Translations under genes and position numbers: made by a program
In this document: positions 21,614-35,369 of the stretch, piece after piece
Layout: each line of letters opens with the position of its first letter
How positions within the stretch are numbered: position 1 is the first letter of the stretch
Assembly: GCA_008921705.1 (NCBI GenBank)
Contig: VFFE01007605.1
Span: 5,677,889 to 5,741,888 of the forward strand
Direction of reading: 5' to 3'
From: Burhinus oedicnemus
Taxonomy: Eukaryota; Chordata; Aves; Charadriiformes; Burhinidae
Length of the DNA: 64,000 nucleotides
Notes under the pieces: generated by a model
The model's input: only the letters and a program-made list of their open reading frames with translations
Told to the model about the DNA's origin: nothing
Database searches by the model: none

Positions 21614-24600
21614 GTCACTAGTGGGCATCTCTGCAAGTTCAAATCTGGCCACAGAAGAGTGCCAGGGGGTTTCTCTACTGACTGCGATCTGAGTCAGTTA
21701 GTATCTGTCTGCCTTCTTCCAGTAAAATATTTGTGAATTCAAAATTCTTATATTTTCACCATTCAAAATTCCATTAAGTTTCCATTGAATGCTGACTCTG
21801 GGTACTTTCTTTGGTCTTGTTACCTATAAAGCTAGGCATAAAATATACAAAGGTTGGCCATAAAATCAAGCCTTTCGCTTTTGTTTCCCAGTGAGAGTTT
21901 ATCTATGATGTGGTACATGTGAAGAGAAAAGCACTTTATTGAGGTAGATAATTTCATTTGCACTTTTCTATACATTTCACAGCAAGTTGGAAATAGATCT
22001 AAAAAAAGCAGTCATGTATATAAAGTATACCTCTCCTACCTACCTGACGTGTTCTCAAGTTACTCCAATACTGAAGTCGAACTTCATATTCCCTTTAATC
22101 ATACTTCTTACAAATACCTCTGAAATGGTTCATTGTAACCCTCTGCAGGTAGCTTAGCTGTCAAACTGCTGTCTTCTCCACGTTAAATGCCTTCTAATAG
22201 CCTTGCTTCTTTGTCTGTCACTGTTGTTGTAACCATAAAAACATACTGCCAGAATTGCATGCTATTTTTGTAGGGCCTAAAGCTTCAGTGTGCTCTTCCA
22301 GGCAAAGCCCACTGTGAACGCTTTCTGACACAAACCTGCTTTAAGACTCAGCGTGCCACCAGATATGCTGAAAAGGAGCCTCTTTATCTGAAATCCCAGT
22401 GGTGTTGGGCAGAGAAGGAAAATATAACAGTGATACATTATAAAGTAATCCCAGATAAACTGGACTTTCATGGAACAGTTTCTCTCTTTTTTTTTTTTCC
22501 TATTGTACCTCTCATTCTCCCTGGAATCAATTTTTTTTCACCCTTGCCAATTTAGCACTGGATTTTTCAACTCATATTTCTAATTTCATGTAAGCAGTTG
22601 TTTCAAGATCAAGAGATGTATAAATAAAACACATTTATCTGAAACTCCCATGTTTCTCAGGAGAAGGATGTTAAATCTAGCACTGCGTGTTAAAAGCTTT
22701 AGAGCTAAACCAAATAATTATTCCTGAACAGGAGTCACATGGGATAACACAATGTGAAAGTAGCTCCAAGAAGAACGCATCTTAGGCAGGCATAATTATG
22801 CTGATACTGTCCTTTGCTTGCAGGGGCTAAAAAACTTACTCCACCCCACTTTGTGAGTTAACATGAAGGTCATTCACATGCTGTTTAACCTTGTCTACTT
22901 TCAATGGTAGTACCAGTATATTTACTGATTGAAGGTTTTGCAAAATCATGTAAAGAATAACGGAGGCCTCTAGCAGATCTTTCTGCAATAGCACATGGGC
23001 CTCTCGTGGTCTGGACCTTTATATGCCCCGTGCTGTTCCTTATTTTGATTCTGCATATTTTTTGTTCAACAATGGCATTTTGGAACAACTTCAGTTTACT
23101 AGAACACATGGAAGGACTCAGATGTGTTTAGTGCTACATCAGGGTAGTGAATAGAAATTGCACATGACTGGCTTTTGGCTTTCCATCTGTCTCTTAAAAC
23201 TATTTATCATTCTGATATTCCTCTGAATTTATCATTGTCATTGGCTCACACTGTATTCTGGTCAAAGGTTTTAAAACGTTTATTAGAGGAATGCTTTTCA
23301 CTAAAATAAATAATCTCTCATAAAAGTCATGCCACCAAGCCTACCAGATGGGGAGAACAGGCAAATTTGTGTACTATGCAGAGAAACTTCGAATATTACC
23401 ATGAGAGATGTTTCTGTACTCCTTATTGTTCCCATGCAATTGCACAGGTAGTTGGCAGTCAGATCATTAGGAGTGGAAACATCAAGCTGTTGGATTTCCT
23501 GCAGTGTGACACAAAACCTTGGCCAAGAAAGGCATGGTAAAAATAAGTTGATCGTTTACAAGCATCTAAAAGAAAATAAGAAAGTTGTTTAAAGAGTGAT
23601 TTGATGACAGCAAGAAGGACAGAATCAGAAGCAAGGGAGCTATTCATACTGCTGATAATTGTAAGTGCCAAACTGGCAAGCAGCCAGGGTGCCTACTAGG
23701 CAGGGATCAAAGACACATATGGTGAGTCTCAAACAACAAATAAGCCATAGAATTCTGGCAAGCCTTGCAGGAATAATATGCTCCAGCCCTGACAAAGAAG
23801 ATGAGGGCTAAAGAACAAACAATGGGGCTACCAATAGTGGATGATACCTCAGGGAAAGCAAAGCTTTCATCATTTCAGTTTTATTGGAGAAAAATGCAGA
23901 TAACTTCGCACATATGGTAGGTCTGGTTGATCTAAATTGATGGGAAGTGTAACACAATGTTAAAAAAGATTCTTTACAGTTGTGGCAGTAAATCAGTGTT
24001 ACATTAGCAGCGGCATCATTCAGGGACGGCATTCTTCAGAGAGTTAGTAATAGAATTACTTTGCCAAAGTAAGACTACACCCCAGGTGATAGACACCTGG
24101 CATTTGAAACAGACACAGTCAAGAAGGAAGTCCAAGTTACGTCTTGCCAGATGTTGGATCCTGTTCTTTTCTATTCTTTCACTAATTCAGTCAGATGGCG
24201 GGGGGTTGCCAACTAGATCACAATGTAAAACACACACAAAGAATTGAAACATTTTAATTTTATTCTCGTACTACTAGATAGTATTAAATAGGAAAAGAAG
24301 GAAATTCTGTAAGCGTAGGCCTAGTTTCATAATCACAACAGTTACACACCTATACACAGAGTCATAAAAGAAAGAGATGTACCATAAGCTGTGTTACTTC
24401 ATATTTATAAACGGCACTAGCTTTTACACTGGTAAGAATGGTACTCTCTCGCCCTTGGGGTGAGCTCCAAAGTGCCAGCGCTACATAGCTACATATAATT
24501 GTTATGAGGCATATCAAAGACAGCAGAAAATTGTAGCAGAAAGTGCTTATTTATGGATAACATTTTCCATTTGAGATATTTCCGTAACTGACAGAGATGC

Positions 24601-27441
24601 TGATGAATGTGTCCCTTGTCTGACTCGATCTTTTAGACTGCAAGTTCTTCATCTCAGTGACCTGACCTACCACTCAGCATTATCAGGAGAAACAGTGAGC
24701 CAATTCCTGAATGGATTTTCAAGGTGCTATTATAATATTTAAGAAAATATTTCCTTTTAAGAGCAAGTATTTTGCCTACCATTACGCAGACTACATTTCC
24801 ATCTCTGTTTTTCACATAAGTGCAGTTAGTATCTCCCTCTCCTCTCCACCTAGTCTTTTCTGCCAATAAATACTGATGTGATTTCTTAGATGGATTATAA
24901 GGTGCAATATCCAGTAACCTCTGATTTCCTTCCTCCCTTTATGTTACAAAGAGCCAAAAAAACAGTACTGATTGTCAGTGGGGCCAGTTTTCTTGCTCTT
25001 CCAGCAAGCAACCCCTTTAGATCATGTAGTACAAAAAGAAACTATAAATCATCCTTAGGAAATATTTACTAAATAAGGAGGCGCTGGGACAATTTTTGTG
25101 CTATATCCGTTTCTTCTCAAGTAGAGAGCATTTATCAGAGTTTAGCCAAAACAGCACAAAATAACCACCTGGCAAGTGTACCTGCACTGCATTCTGGGGA
25201 TAGTGCTTTCCAAACAGGAAAAAAGAGTTAAAGACCTGCACCTTTTCCATGTTCTCTTAGGGAGCAATTCTTCTGATTTATTTTAAATGTGTATTTTAGT
25301 ATCAAATGAACGATATTCTAATGTATGCATTTGTCTCCCTGCTGACTATACAGAGACTAGGGTAACCGCTCAGGTGTAGATAGCTACATTTACTTGAAAG
25401 AGCCCCACACCAGCTAACATCATTAAGTCGGTTACATTGTCACTGTCACTGCCTTCAGAGAAAAAGTCACCAAGGAAGCGAGAAGGGGACTGAAAGGGAA
25501 GGTACAAATGAAATGCGGTCTACAAATACGAATATATAATCTCATTGTATACTGCAGAAAATTTTTATCTGTTAAATGTTACATGGTAATAGCTTTGAGG
25601 CAGATAGGTAAAGAGATAGCTAGAGAGTGTGTCCCTCCAGCAGAGGAGGATGCAGTTTCAGCATTAAGAGGAGGGAAGAAGATGGACTAGAACTGGAGTG
25701 TTTCTGGGAAGCCCAGATAATCCAAGGAACTGTGTATTTAGGCAATGAAATCACAAGAAAAATAGAGATTGATTAATTGCTATCTTACTTGTTGGAGATT
25801 TTATTACAAACCCTAGGATCTAATATAGTAATGTCTAATATACTAATATCTAATATGCAATTTCTCTGTTTCAAATTTTCTACCAAGTGAAAATGAATTA
25901 GGCATTATCTAATAAAACACAAATATATGTAGATGATATGAATCCAAAAGTTAGATTTCTCTGTTCTTTTTGGTTTTATTCTTCCAATTACTAAGTTAAT
26001 GTACAAAAAATATTTCATGGGCATACCAGGAATAGCTGTTTGATTTTTTTTTTAGGCATTTGCCATATAACTGTCCTTCAAAAATTACTTGGGTTACTCA
26101 ACTGCTATGTCCCTGACATTAAATTGTTCCAGGACAATAGTAACAGTTTAAATTCTAGTATAGTGACCTGTCTGTCACTAGAATGCTTCTATTTCTTCTG
26201 GCACCAAATTTACTCAACCTAGGGCCAAAAATAAATGGAGAAGACTTCTGATGCAGTATAAACTTGCCTAATTTGGCAACCAAACAGTAAAAAAGGCAAA
26301 GCTATTGCTGAACAGACAAAGTTTATATTTGCACATAAAGGATGTGCTTGCCAAGGTAGTCTGCTTGTGTTTAATACAGCAGTTTGATATTTTTCAATTT
26401 ACTTCATATCATTTTGCCTAAACAATGCATAATTAAAATGCATAGCCACAATAACTTAATGCAGTTGTTAAATTGTCAACATAGCAAAAGCTTTTGGACA
26501 ATATACTACCGAATAATGAAAAATAAATTGAAATAGTGCATAATGTGGAATAAAAACAAATATCACATGCACTGTAATACAAAGTAATCTGAGTTCATCA
26601 AGTAAATGTGTGCATCATTTAATTCTTCCATCACTATTTGTATTTAACTTCAGAGTCAGATTGCAGTTTTCAGCTGTGTCCTGTGATCTAAAACCCTCTT
26701 TGGTAGCATGCATAAGTTAGGACAAAGGATTGTGTTTTTTGGCTTCAGTAGCAACGACTGAACCAAGCAAATGAGTACTGTAACTCTAGAGGAAAGGCTG
26801 ACGTAGGAAATACTGGCATGGTATTGACATTTAGAGATTCCCTGTTCAGCATAATGGTAGCAACACCATGATAAAGTAAAACATCTTCTTTCTCTGTCTT
26901 CATTGCTAATACAAGATTTAGTCACATAAAAACTAATGTGCACTACTTCATGTTACAGTTGCAGTAATAAGCACTTTCTTGAGTCCCAGCATCTCAAACA
27001 AAAATGTATCTGTAAGCTTCATCTGGGGGGGAGAAGAACAATAATACCTTTAAATTAAAATATTGATGCCATATTGTGAAGCAGAACACATGTTGTTGTT
27101 ACCTTTAGGGACCCACAGTGTTGCTTAAGCAATATTCTATGAAAGAATAATATTCTTCTTTTTCATAACAAGAATGTGATTTGCAGTATCGTCCATTCCA
27201 CGCTACCCGTAACAATTTCTTTCCCCAACTTAAAACACAATGCACCTCCAAAGCAGGTGTTTATATACCAGAACAAGAAGGGGTTTGTTTCACTTAGTAG
27301 CTGGGTGTTTTAATGTCTGTGTGTCAACTCATAGAATTATATGACAACACAAGTCGGCCATTTTCTTAAGAAAATTACCAATTTTCTCATTTTTCTCATT
27401 GCAAAGAATAGCTTTGAAATGTGACAGTGTGGTCCTAGTAC

Positions 27442-27446
27442 AACAG
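27442..27446. repeat. Left target-site duplication of the solo LTR (AACAG)
   Basis: This 5-bp direct repeat matches 28037-28041 exactly and immediately borders the LTR. Short duplications of this size are typical of retroviral integration. Confidence 0.7.
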
Positions 27447-28036
27447 GGTACTGGTTTTTGCTGGGATGGAGTTAACTTTTTTCATAACAGCGCTTACGGT
27501 GCTATGTTTTATATTTGTGATGAAAACAGTGTTGATGACACACCCATGTTTTAGCTATCTTTGACCAGTGTCAAAGCTTTCTCTGTTTCTCACCATGTCC
27601 TCCCAGTGAGCAGGCTGGAGGTGGGCAAGAAGTTGGGAGGGGACACAGCCAGGACAGCTGACCACAGGTAACCAAAGGGATATCCCACACCAGTGATGTC
27701 ATGCTCAGCAATAAAAGCTGGGGGAAAGAAGGAGGAAGCAGGGTGACCTTCAAGGCTCTGGCACTTGTCTTCCCAAGTAGGAGTTACACACGGTGAAGCC
27801 CTGTTTTCCTGGAAATGGCTAAACACCTGCATGCCAATGGGAAGTAGTGAGGTAATTCCTTGTTTTGCCTTGCTTGCGCACACAGTTTTGCTTTACCTAG
27901 TTAACTGTCTTTATCTTAACCTGGGTTTTCACACTTCTACCTTTGTGATTCTCTCCTGCGTCCCAGTGCAGGGGGGGAGTGAGCGAGCGAGTGGCTGTGT
28001 GGGGCTGAGCTGCCTACCAGGGGTTAACCCACAACA
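27447..28036 (+). mobile_element. Solo LTR of an avian ERVL-like endogenous retrovirus
   Basis: This 590-bp segment has the layout of a widespread avian LTR family: the opening CTGGTTTTTGCTGGGATGG, the GGGAGGGGACACAGCC block, a GATATCCCACACC block, a decayed TATA-like AATAAAAGCTGGGGG at 27709-27723, a CTTCCCAAGTAGGAGTTAC region, and the GAGTGAGCGAGCGAGTGGC end followed by TTAACCCACAACA. The 5-bp sequence AACAG is present on both sides (27442-27446 and 28037-28041), as expected for a target-site duplication. No primer-binding site, gag, pol or env follows, so it is a solo LTR from recombination between two LTRs. The terminal 5' TG has mutated to GG. Frames inside it are not genes. Confidence 0.88.
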
Positions 28037-28041
28037 AACAG
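28037..28041. repeat. Right target-site duplication of the solo LTR (AACAG)
   Basis: It is identical to 27442-27446 and directly follows the terminal ACA of the LTR. The perfect match shows the flanks were not rearranged after insertion. Confidence 0.7.
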
Positions 28042-31000
28042 ATACAGCAGTCTGTCTGCATGAGACTGCAGGGAATTAAAATAGGTATGGACAGCATTAG
28101 TCAAACCTCCTACTTTAGGCATTTAAATTAGGCATTGCAGCATTTATAAGCCTTTAGAGAGATTTAGGCTGCCTAAGCTGCATTTTTCTGCAGAGTGAGC
28201 GGAGAGAGCTAGGTGTCCACATCACCCTCAGGGAGTTCTTTGGAGCAGCTTAGCTACAGACTTGCTTCTCCACTGCGATGAAGGAAGCTTAGGTGTCTCT
28301 TCCAGGCAATGCAGTATGTCCACATGTTGAACAGGTAGCCCCTGAAGTTTGGCCAGTAGGAAACATCAAGCACAGAGGAACAGCCATGAAGTTCCTGGCT
28401 TAGAGTTTGAGAAGCCTTCAGAGTATTCAGCCCACACTTCCCATTTCCTAGGAGAGAATCCTAAATGCCAAACCAAATGTTGACACTGGATCACTGTACA
28501 GCCAGGAATTTGAGTAATAAGGAATTAAAAACAATGCATAGAATATTTCATTAAGTTCTGTAGTAATACATTAGTGTTACAGTTCTGACTTTTCTTTGAC
28601 CTTTAAGAATGGCTGGTCCTAGTACAAAGAGATGTTTAAAGATCTGTAGTTTCCCTTGAGGACGACAGGTAAATAGGCTTTTGGATTTAAAACTATTCTT
28701 TATTATTTTTGTAAAAAAATTTTTTCCTCTCCCACATACACAGAAGTTCCATTAAAATTTTTGAGGTGTTTCATACCATGTTAAGGAACATAATTTGACC
28801 CAATGCTTCAATTATTATAAATCAGATTTGCAATTCAGAGCTCAAGGAGTAAGCTAACAAAGATGTGAGGTACCGTAGTGTTAATGGAGGTAGTTCGAGT
28901 TCTTATACTCCTCTTCCAGTGGGCCTTTTGAGGAAAGGGAGAGAAGGGGAACAGGTCACCATGGAGCACCAGAAGACCCAACACAGACAGGAGAGGCAGC
29001 ATTGTAGCCACAGAGGTGGTAGGACTGCTCCAGTGCGTGACAGCCAGGAAGGGAAGCTTTAACTTTTCTTTCGCAATTGGTCCCAGAGAGACTTTGGCTC
29101 TTTAGCCTCATTAACATCCATTTCCTGCTGCTTGCCGTAGTGTTGTCACCACACATGTTCATGAGACAATGAACTTGTGTTCCCAACAAAGTGGTGTTTA
29201 CCCATAGTACATCTGTGCCTGAAGCAGTGACCACTATTTAAGTTGCCAAAGCTTTTCCATTACAAAAGTATGTCCAACTGTTTCTAAAAGCATAGACATC
29301 TCCATGTCTTGTAGCAAGAATTTGGAATTTAGCAGCAGTATAGCCTGGAGTCAGGAACATTCCCTCTGTTGTCCTGCTAAATATCGATTTAATTTCTAAA
29401 ATATTAAGAAATATAATTTTCTAGCTGTTTTGCTCCTTTATGTTTGCCAGGGGCTAACAGCTAAGCAGTTTAATATTCCTGTTGCTCTGAGCCGATTTTG
29501 CTCTTGCATGTTGCTCCAGCATGGGAAACAAGGCTGAACCTACATCTGGAGCCCACACAACTCAGTTCCTGCCACCACTCCGCAACAAACACTCTCAAAG
29601 AGCGAAACTTAGTGAGACACTGAAGAAGAGTTCTGGAATGAAAATAAAACTTCATCCTTTAGGGCTCCAGACAACCTCTAAGTATTAGGGCTTAGGATGA
29701 GACCCCCTTAATAGAGAAATAATCCAACATCTGCCTACTGTAAGGATTTTTTGCACCTTTGTGTAAAACATCTGGTCCTGGCTACCATTACGGACAGGAT
29801 GCTGCGCTTCATAGATTACATGTCTGATTCATACGTTTTTTATAGTACAGATAGAAAGTTCATAGAATGCTCATTCACAGAATTCTAGTTCTAAAGGAAT
29901 CCGGTTGTACCTGTGGACTACTTTGTTTCTACTAAAACAATTATTTCCAGCGAGAGATCATTCATCTAAGGTGTGTAAGATGCTAATTATGAACATACAA
30001 AAATATAACGATACTTGCATGTTTGTCTTGAGCTTGACTATCCAGATATAAAATAAAACATGGTTCCTATCCCAATTTATCAAAATGACAAAAGAGAACA
30101 GAAATATGGGAAGCGAAAGGTAATCAGAAAATAATCAGCTTTTAAAAGCCTTTTATTGACAAAAATGATACAGAATAGCCAGCCCTGCTTCTTTTAGACA
30201 GAAACAGCTAGCAGAATGCAGTAGGCAGAGTAGGAAACATCTAATTTCTTGCTGTTCTCTGTTTATCTGTGTCATGACTAGGTTTTATTAATTAGCATAT
30301 TAACTATGAAGAAGCAGATGCATTGTTGAAAACCTTTCAAGAAAACCAAGAAATAACCTTTGTTTGTCATGGTTAGATATTTGAGCAAATCGTTGCTATG
30401 TCATTTCAAGAGTAATACGGTACAAAGGGAGTAAGATGAGCTCTTCTAAAATGGAAGGGAGAGCAAAGTCAGGCTCTAGGAGCAGATGAATAGGTGGGGT
30501 CTCCAAAGCTGGAGGTAAAATTCTAACCAGAAGGAACAAAATTTTCACACGGATGAAGGCTCCACGCAGAGAAGAGCTATATGGAAAAGGCAAAAACTGT
30601 TGAAATGTCTTTTCTGCTGGAAAATGTGAAATGATCAGCTAAATTAAGAAGCAGATTCACTGCATGATTAATAATTCACCACCCTTATTCTTATTAATCC
30701 TCTAGTCTGCCCAGGCAGATTTGGGATCCTTCTGTAGAAGCATAAATGGTCTGTTAATGGTGGTAATTACCGTATTATATTCAAAATGTGGTTTATCTGG
30801 AATGTACTGTCATGAATTCTTGTGCAGCTGGTGCTATATACGGACATGGAATATAAGAATTAATTAAAGCATTAAAGTAATATGAAATTTTTACTGCCAA
30901 TGGGTCTTAACAGTCTATGAATAACACCAATGATTTGGGCTTTTCAAAGCACAAACCAAAGTGAGAGGGAATAAAGTCAACAGCCAGTGAGACGCACATT

Positions 31001-34000
31001 CAGGATTAACTGGGCATCATTAAAATAAGTGGCCTATTATTCTACATATTACGTAAGCAATTCCAACAAAAGCGGGGAAAGTGTTTGAGAGATATCTTTA
31101 TGAAAAACAATTAATATATCTTGCTTAAATAGATTGTGTAGCTAGTCTGAAAGAAAAAGGGGAGGGGGGTATAATTGAAAACATATTTCCTGAGGAATGA
31201 TATCTGAAAACAGTGATTCAGCTTTTAAAAACAAACTGCAAATTGTATTCCCATACCATTAAGAAAGCAAATGATTCCTTTGATTCTTAACACATGTCAT
31301 CATGACAAATCAGAAAAGTATGACTTTTCAACCAAGGTTAAAATTGAATATGTCACATTTTTCCCTTATAGCATAAAAACAAGGATGAATTTCATGGCAG
31401 GCGGAACACTTCAAATTGATAAAAATATTCTTATTTCAGTACATATTTAGGCAATTGTTAACTAGTAGGGATTATTATCTTTGCATGAGATATCATGGAA
31501 GCTAAGAGCTTAGCAGAATCCTAAGAAAGACTAGTGTGCATATGCATGAAAAGGTGGCTATGAAAGAAAAGCTAAAAAATATAACAAGTATTTACCCAGT
31601 TGACACTAGGTGGAATTAGAGAGTTTTACTTAGAAGCAGATTTAATTATTCATCACTGTCTGATTTCTTATAACGGATGGATTGCAGATCCTGAGACAGG
31701 TTACTTACTAGGTAGACCTTACACCTCATGTAGTTGTATCTTAATACGTACATAAAGAGGTATCTCAATACACTTCTGATGTAAACAAAACACATCATAT
31801 GCACCCATATGCAATGTTATGGTTTTAATATGAATACTAATCAGGTCATAATTTTAAAGGAAGACTTAATTGCTTTCTTTTGTAGTGCCATAACTAAGCC
31901 CTTCCATCTCTACCACTACAAAAGATAAGGCCATATACAATAGCTGAAAAGACACTAACTGTGATAACTTGAACAACACTTACTCAGCTGTGATTTCACA
32001 ATAGGTAGCATGTCACCTAGCAACAGCAATATAGGGGTGTGAGGGATGATGTCAGAAGACAATAAAGTTGATGGATGTGTAGCTGTGATGAAATCGACTT
32101 TCTCTTAAAAAGGCTGCCTAGCAGTAATTACATAGAGAATATCTGAGCAACAAGGGACAGTGGACTTCATACAAGATACGACCCAAGACTTTGATAGCAG
32201 TTCATCTTTTCTGGGGGGGCTGTGGGATAAGTAAGCAGAACATCCTATTCCTGGTGTCACTCAGTACTCTGCAGAAGGAAGAGAGCTGGCTAGCAGCTGG
32301 TCATTGGCCTGGCTCCCGTTCTTAGCCATTATTGGTGCACTGATCTGTACAGAGATGTACCATCAAAGTCTGTTGTCCTGACTTGTGCTGCCAAAACACA
32401 ATTGCAATGCAGAAGGAGTCATCTTGGCCTCAGAAGCAGAATTAGGATTTGCCCCAGGGGAGAAAAAGCACTTTATTTTCCTCATACAATAAAAAACCCT
32501 GGAATTCTGTGTAATGACAAAGTATTTGGCCTTTGTGCAGGTGTTGCGTGTAGGGTCTGGAGGAAGACAAGCTGCCAGATGTTCACTTTTGCTCTTAAGC
32601 TGGCCTACCCCAATATGTCCTCACTGATATATTAATGATAGACGCAAAGCTCATCTTTCTCTAAAGCCCACTACACCATCACCCATTCTTCCTCACTTGT
32701 CACTGTCTTAAGAGCAGTCATAGCATTTAAGACAGGAATTTCCTACGTGAAACAACTTCTGCCACAAAAGGCTCAAATATATCTTACAATGATATCAGTG
32801 AACCCCCCACCCCATATCTACCTTGGGATTTTATGCTGCTGCATATTACTGCAGTGTTTGAATGTTTCCTATGTAGAACCAGTAACAACAGCAATGTTTC
32901 TACTTTGGAAAAAAATAAATTCCCTTTGGACTGGAGTTTGTTCTTGAGATGCAAGATTTTAGTCATTAGTTTTTGTTTATATGGATGTATTCGCAAATTC
33001 TAACACTAGAAGCACTCCTGTGACTGTGACGGTCTAAGAATATGGTCAAGAAGTTTGTGAGCAGATGCAATATCGTTATTGGGATTAATCAGTATATTTG
33101 GAAAAAAAACAGATAATCCCTTGGGCACATTAATCCTTCCTAAATGCATCAATTTTTGGCTACAGGGACAAGGAAGTTGACTAGTTGAGAGATTTGGGAT
33201 TTTTATGAGAGGACAAGTCAGGGTTATGAATATTGTTCTGCGGCAGTAAAGTTTCTTCAAAGAAGAATTGTGTTAGTGGAAGGAGAAGTTTAGTGTTAGA
33301 AAAAAAAGAAATCTGTTTTGTCTAGTTTTACCAGATTATCTGGTAAGACAAACACAAAATTTGGTTCCTCTGGAATATGATCCTGTAGATTTCCATGTGT
33401 TCCTGTTAATTTAATGCCTTGTATGTACTTTTACAGCTGGATTCATGAGCTGAAGCTGTTAAATTTAATTTCTAGCAAGCTAAATAGCTTATGGTCTAGT
33501 TTTATTATTCATATTTCTGAACCTTAAGCAATAAGACATTGCCTGTAGGGATGTGTTAAACCAACACATGACTAATCCACCCCACGAGAGCATGAGTAAA
33601 GGAGGAGCCATATATCCACAGCTGATCCCCAGTGACTTTTTCTCATTATTCCTGCAGACAAAATAGTATCATTTTAAAATTAGTGCAATAAGAGAGAATA
33701 AAGCTTGGTGACTAACCTGATGAACTGTTTAAAAAATTTAATAAAGCAAAACAAGACTGAAAGATAAAGTGGGTTGGAAGGAGTCTTCTTGGTAACATTC
33801 TTCACCTTTGACAGCCTCACCTGCTGTGAAGGGAGATAAAGGACATTTCCCACTGAGATGGAAACTTTTTAGACCCTGATCTTCAAGTCGCAGAGTGTGG
33901 AAACCAGTCTGAGGTGGGCCTTGCTCTCCAATGGGAATCTATTTTAAATCATTCTGGAGCTTTGCAGACACATACTGGTTTGGATACCTATATTAATCTT

Positions 34001-35168
34001 AATAATAAAGTATATTTTCTCAAATGAAGCACCACCAGTCTTCCTTTACAGCAAGCATTCTCTTTTATATTTAAACTCCATCGATGTATTTCTCAGCAAA
34101 ATACCAGTTATGCATATTTTCCTCATGAAAAATGACAGGCCAACTGCAGTTCTGTTATTTGATGTACGATTTATGGTCCAAATTACAACTGCTTTCAATT
34201 TGATCCATTCTGTTTAGGGGAAAGCCTCCGTATGGATGAAACCTCCCTCACATCGGACGAGTACTTCAGAGACTTGCCGCGCAAGTTTGACAGAGCTCAG
34301 CACATTTGGCAGGCTTCGCTCTGCAGAGGCTCAGGCCTGTAATAACCCTGGTGTGGCAGATCAGAAACAAAGTGCAATGGGAAAACAATACCAGGGATGG
34401 TTGCTTAGCACACGTCTGCAATATATTTCTTTTTACCAAGGTGCAGCCGGTTGTGCAATATTGTAAACTGGCCTCTTACTGTGAAGCAAGAGCGACAAAC
34501 CTGAAAACAGCAAACCACCGTAACATGTGAACAGTATAAAGTTGATACCAAGTCTGAAAAGTGTATGTTTAATGTTAGCATAATGAAATGCAACTGTATG
34601 ACTGTGCTGCTTAAGGACTCTGTTTTGTGAGGTGCTGAGCACTCTTAAGTTATGACACATAATATTTTAAAATGAGGAGCTGTGCAAGGCAAAAAGAAAG
34701 GCATTTCATTATGTCGTCAGGTCTGATTACTCAGAATAACAGGGCTTGAGTGAACACCCTGATATCCTATATGCCAACTTTATATGAAAGCTATTGAAAC
34801 TTAAAAGCCTCGAGTCCATAGATCCCTCAACACCTCCAGTGTCTGAGCAGATTCAGTGTTATTAACATTTGGTTCTACAGAACAATGCTATGTTACACTA
34901 AAAAAGCATTAGCTACTTTGTTTAATGTAAATTTAGAAATCTAAATAAACGTAGCAGTTCCTACATAGAAAAGATACCTATTGATCCCAATTGGATTTTA
35001 CAAGTATATGAGTTGAAGTATATGCATATTAATAATGTACGTGAAGTTGGAAGAAATAGTTCCTTTTCTCTATATGTGAAAATGTACTAGATTAGGATTT
35101 CCAAGAATATATTTTCTAGGGAGAAAATTTGCACACATATATGCACACTCATGTTCCAATATTTGCAG
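28042..35168. other. Intergenic stretch; possible old repeat at 28090-28300, otherwise nothing recognised
   Basis: Near 28105-28290 words such as TTTAGGCATTTAAATTAGGC, CTAGGTGTCCACATC and CTTAGGTGTCTC resemble the unclassified old repeat family at 4430, 10195 and 40540, but order is not clear. The rest is AT-rich single-copy-looking DNA. The part at 30640-31080 is rich in TAAT/ATTA homeodomain cores and free of visible repeats. Confidence 0.45.
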
Positions 35169-35369
35169 GGGTCATCAAACATTGGAACAGGCTGCCCAGG
35201 GAAGTGGTGGAATCGCCATCCCTGGAGGTATTTAAAAGACGGGTAGATGTGGTGCTGAGGGACGTGGTTTAGTGGTGGTTTTGGCAGTGTTAGTTCATGG
35301 TTGGACTCAATGATCTTAAAGGTCTCTTCCAACCTAGGTGATTCTGTGTTTCTGTTCTATGATTCTATG
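35169..35369 (+). mobile_element. CR1 LINE, severely 5'-truncated 3' end
   Basis: The plus strand holds the last about 200 bp of CR1. It begins in the NRLPREV-equivalent segment (ACATTGGAACAGGCTGCCCA), continues through CATCCCTGGAGGTATTTAAA and GGTTGGACTCAATGATCTTA, and ends in ATTCTATG repeats at 35352-35369. This is the usual dead-on-arrival product of target-primed reverse transcription. Unlike all CR1 pieces in the putative intron except one inverted block, it lies on the plus strand. Confidence 0.93.

Larger units (their letters stand above)
21081..27446. other. AT-rich intergenic stretch upstream of HMGCLL1
   Basis: No gene is recognised. If a divergent transcript starts in the CpG island it would run through here on the plus strand; no convincing exon was found. 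A 12-bp-period repeat at 21580-21613 is listed separately. A short imperfect repeat of TAATATCTAATATGC-type words lies near 25820-25860. Confidence 0.5.

Noticed and set aside
27571..28079. Open frames of about 60-104 codons inside the solo LTR
   Set aside because: LTR sequence is regulatory; the frames have no retroviral protein motif and arise by chance.
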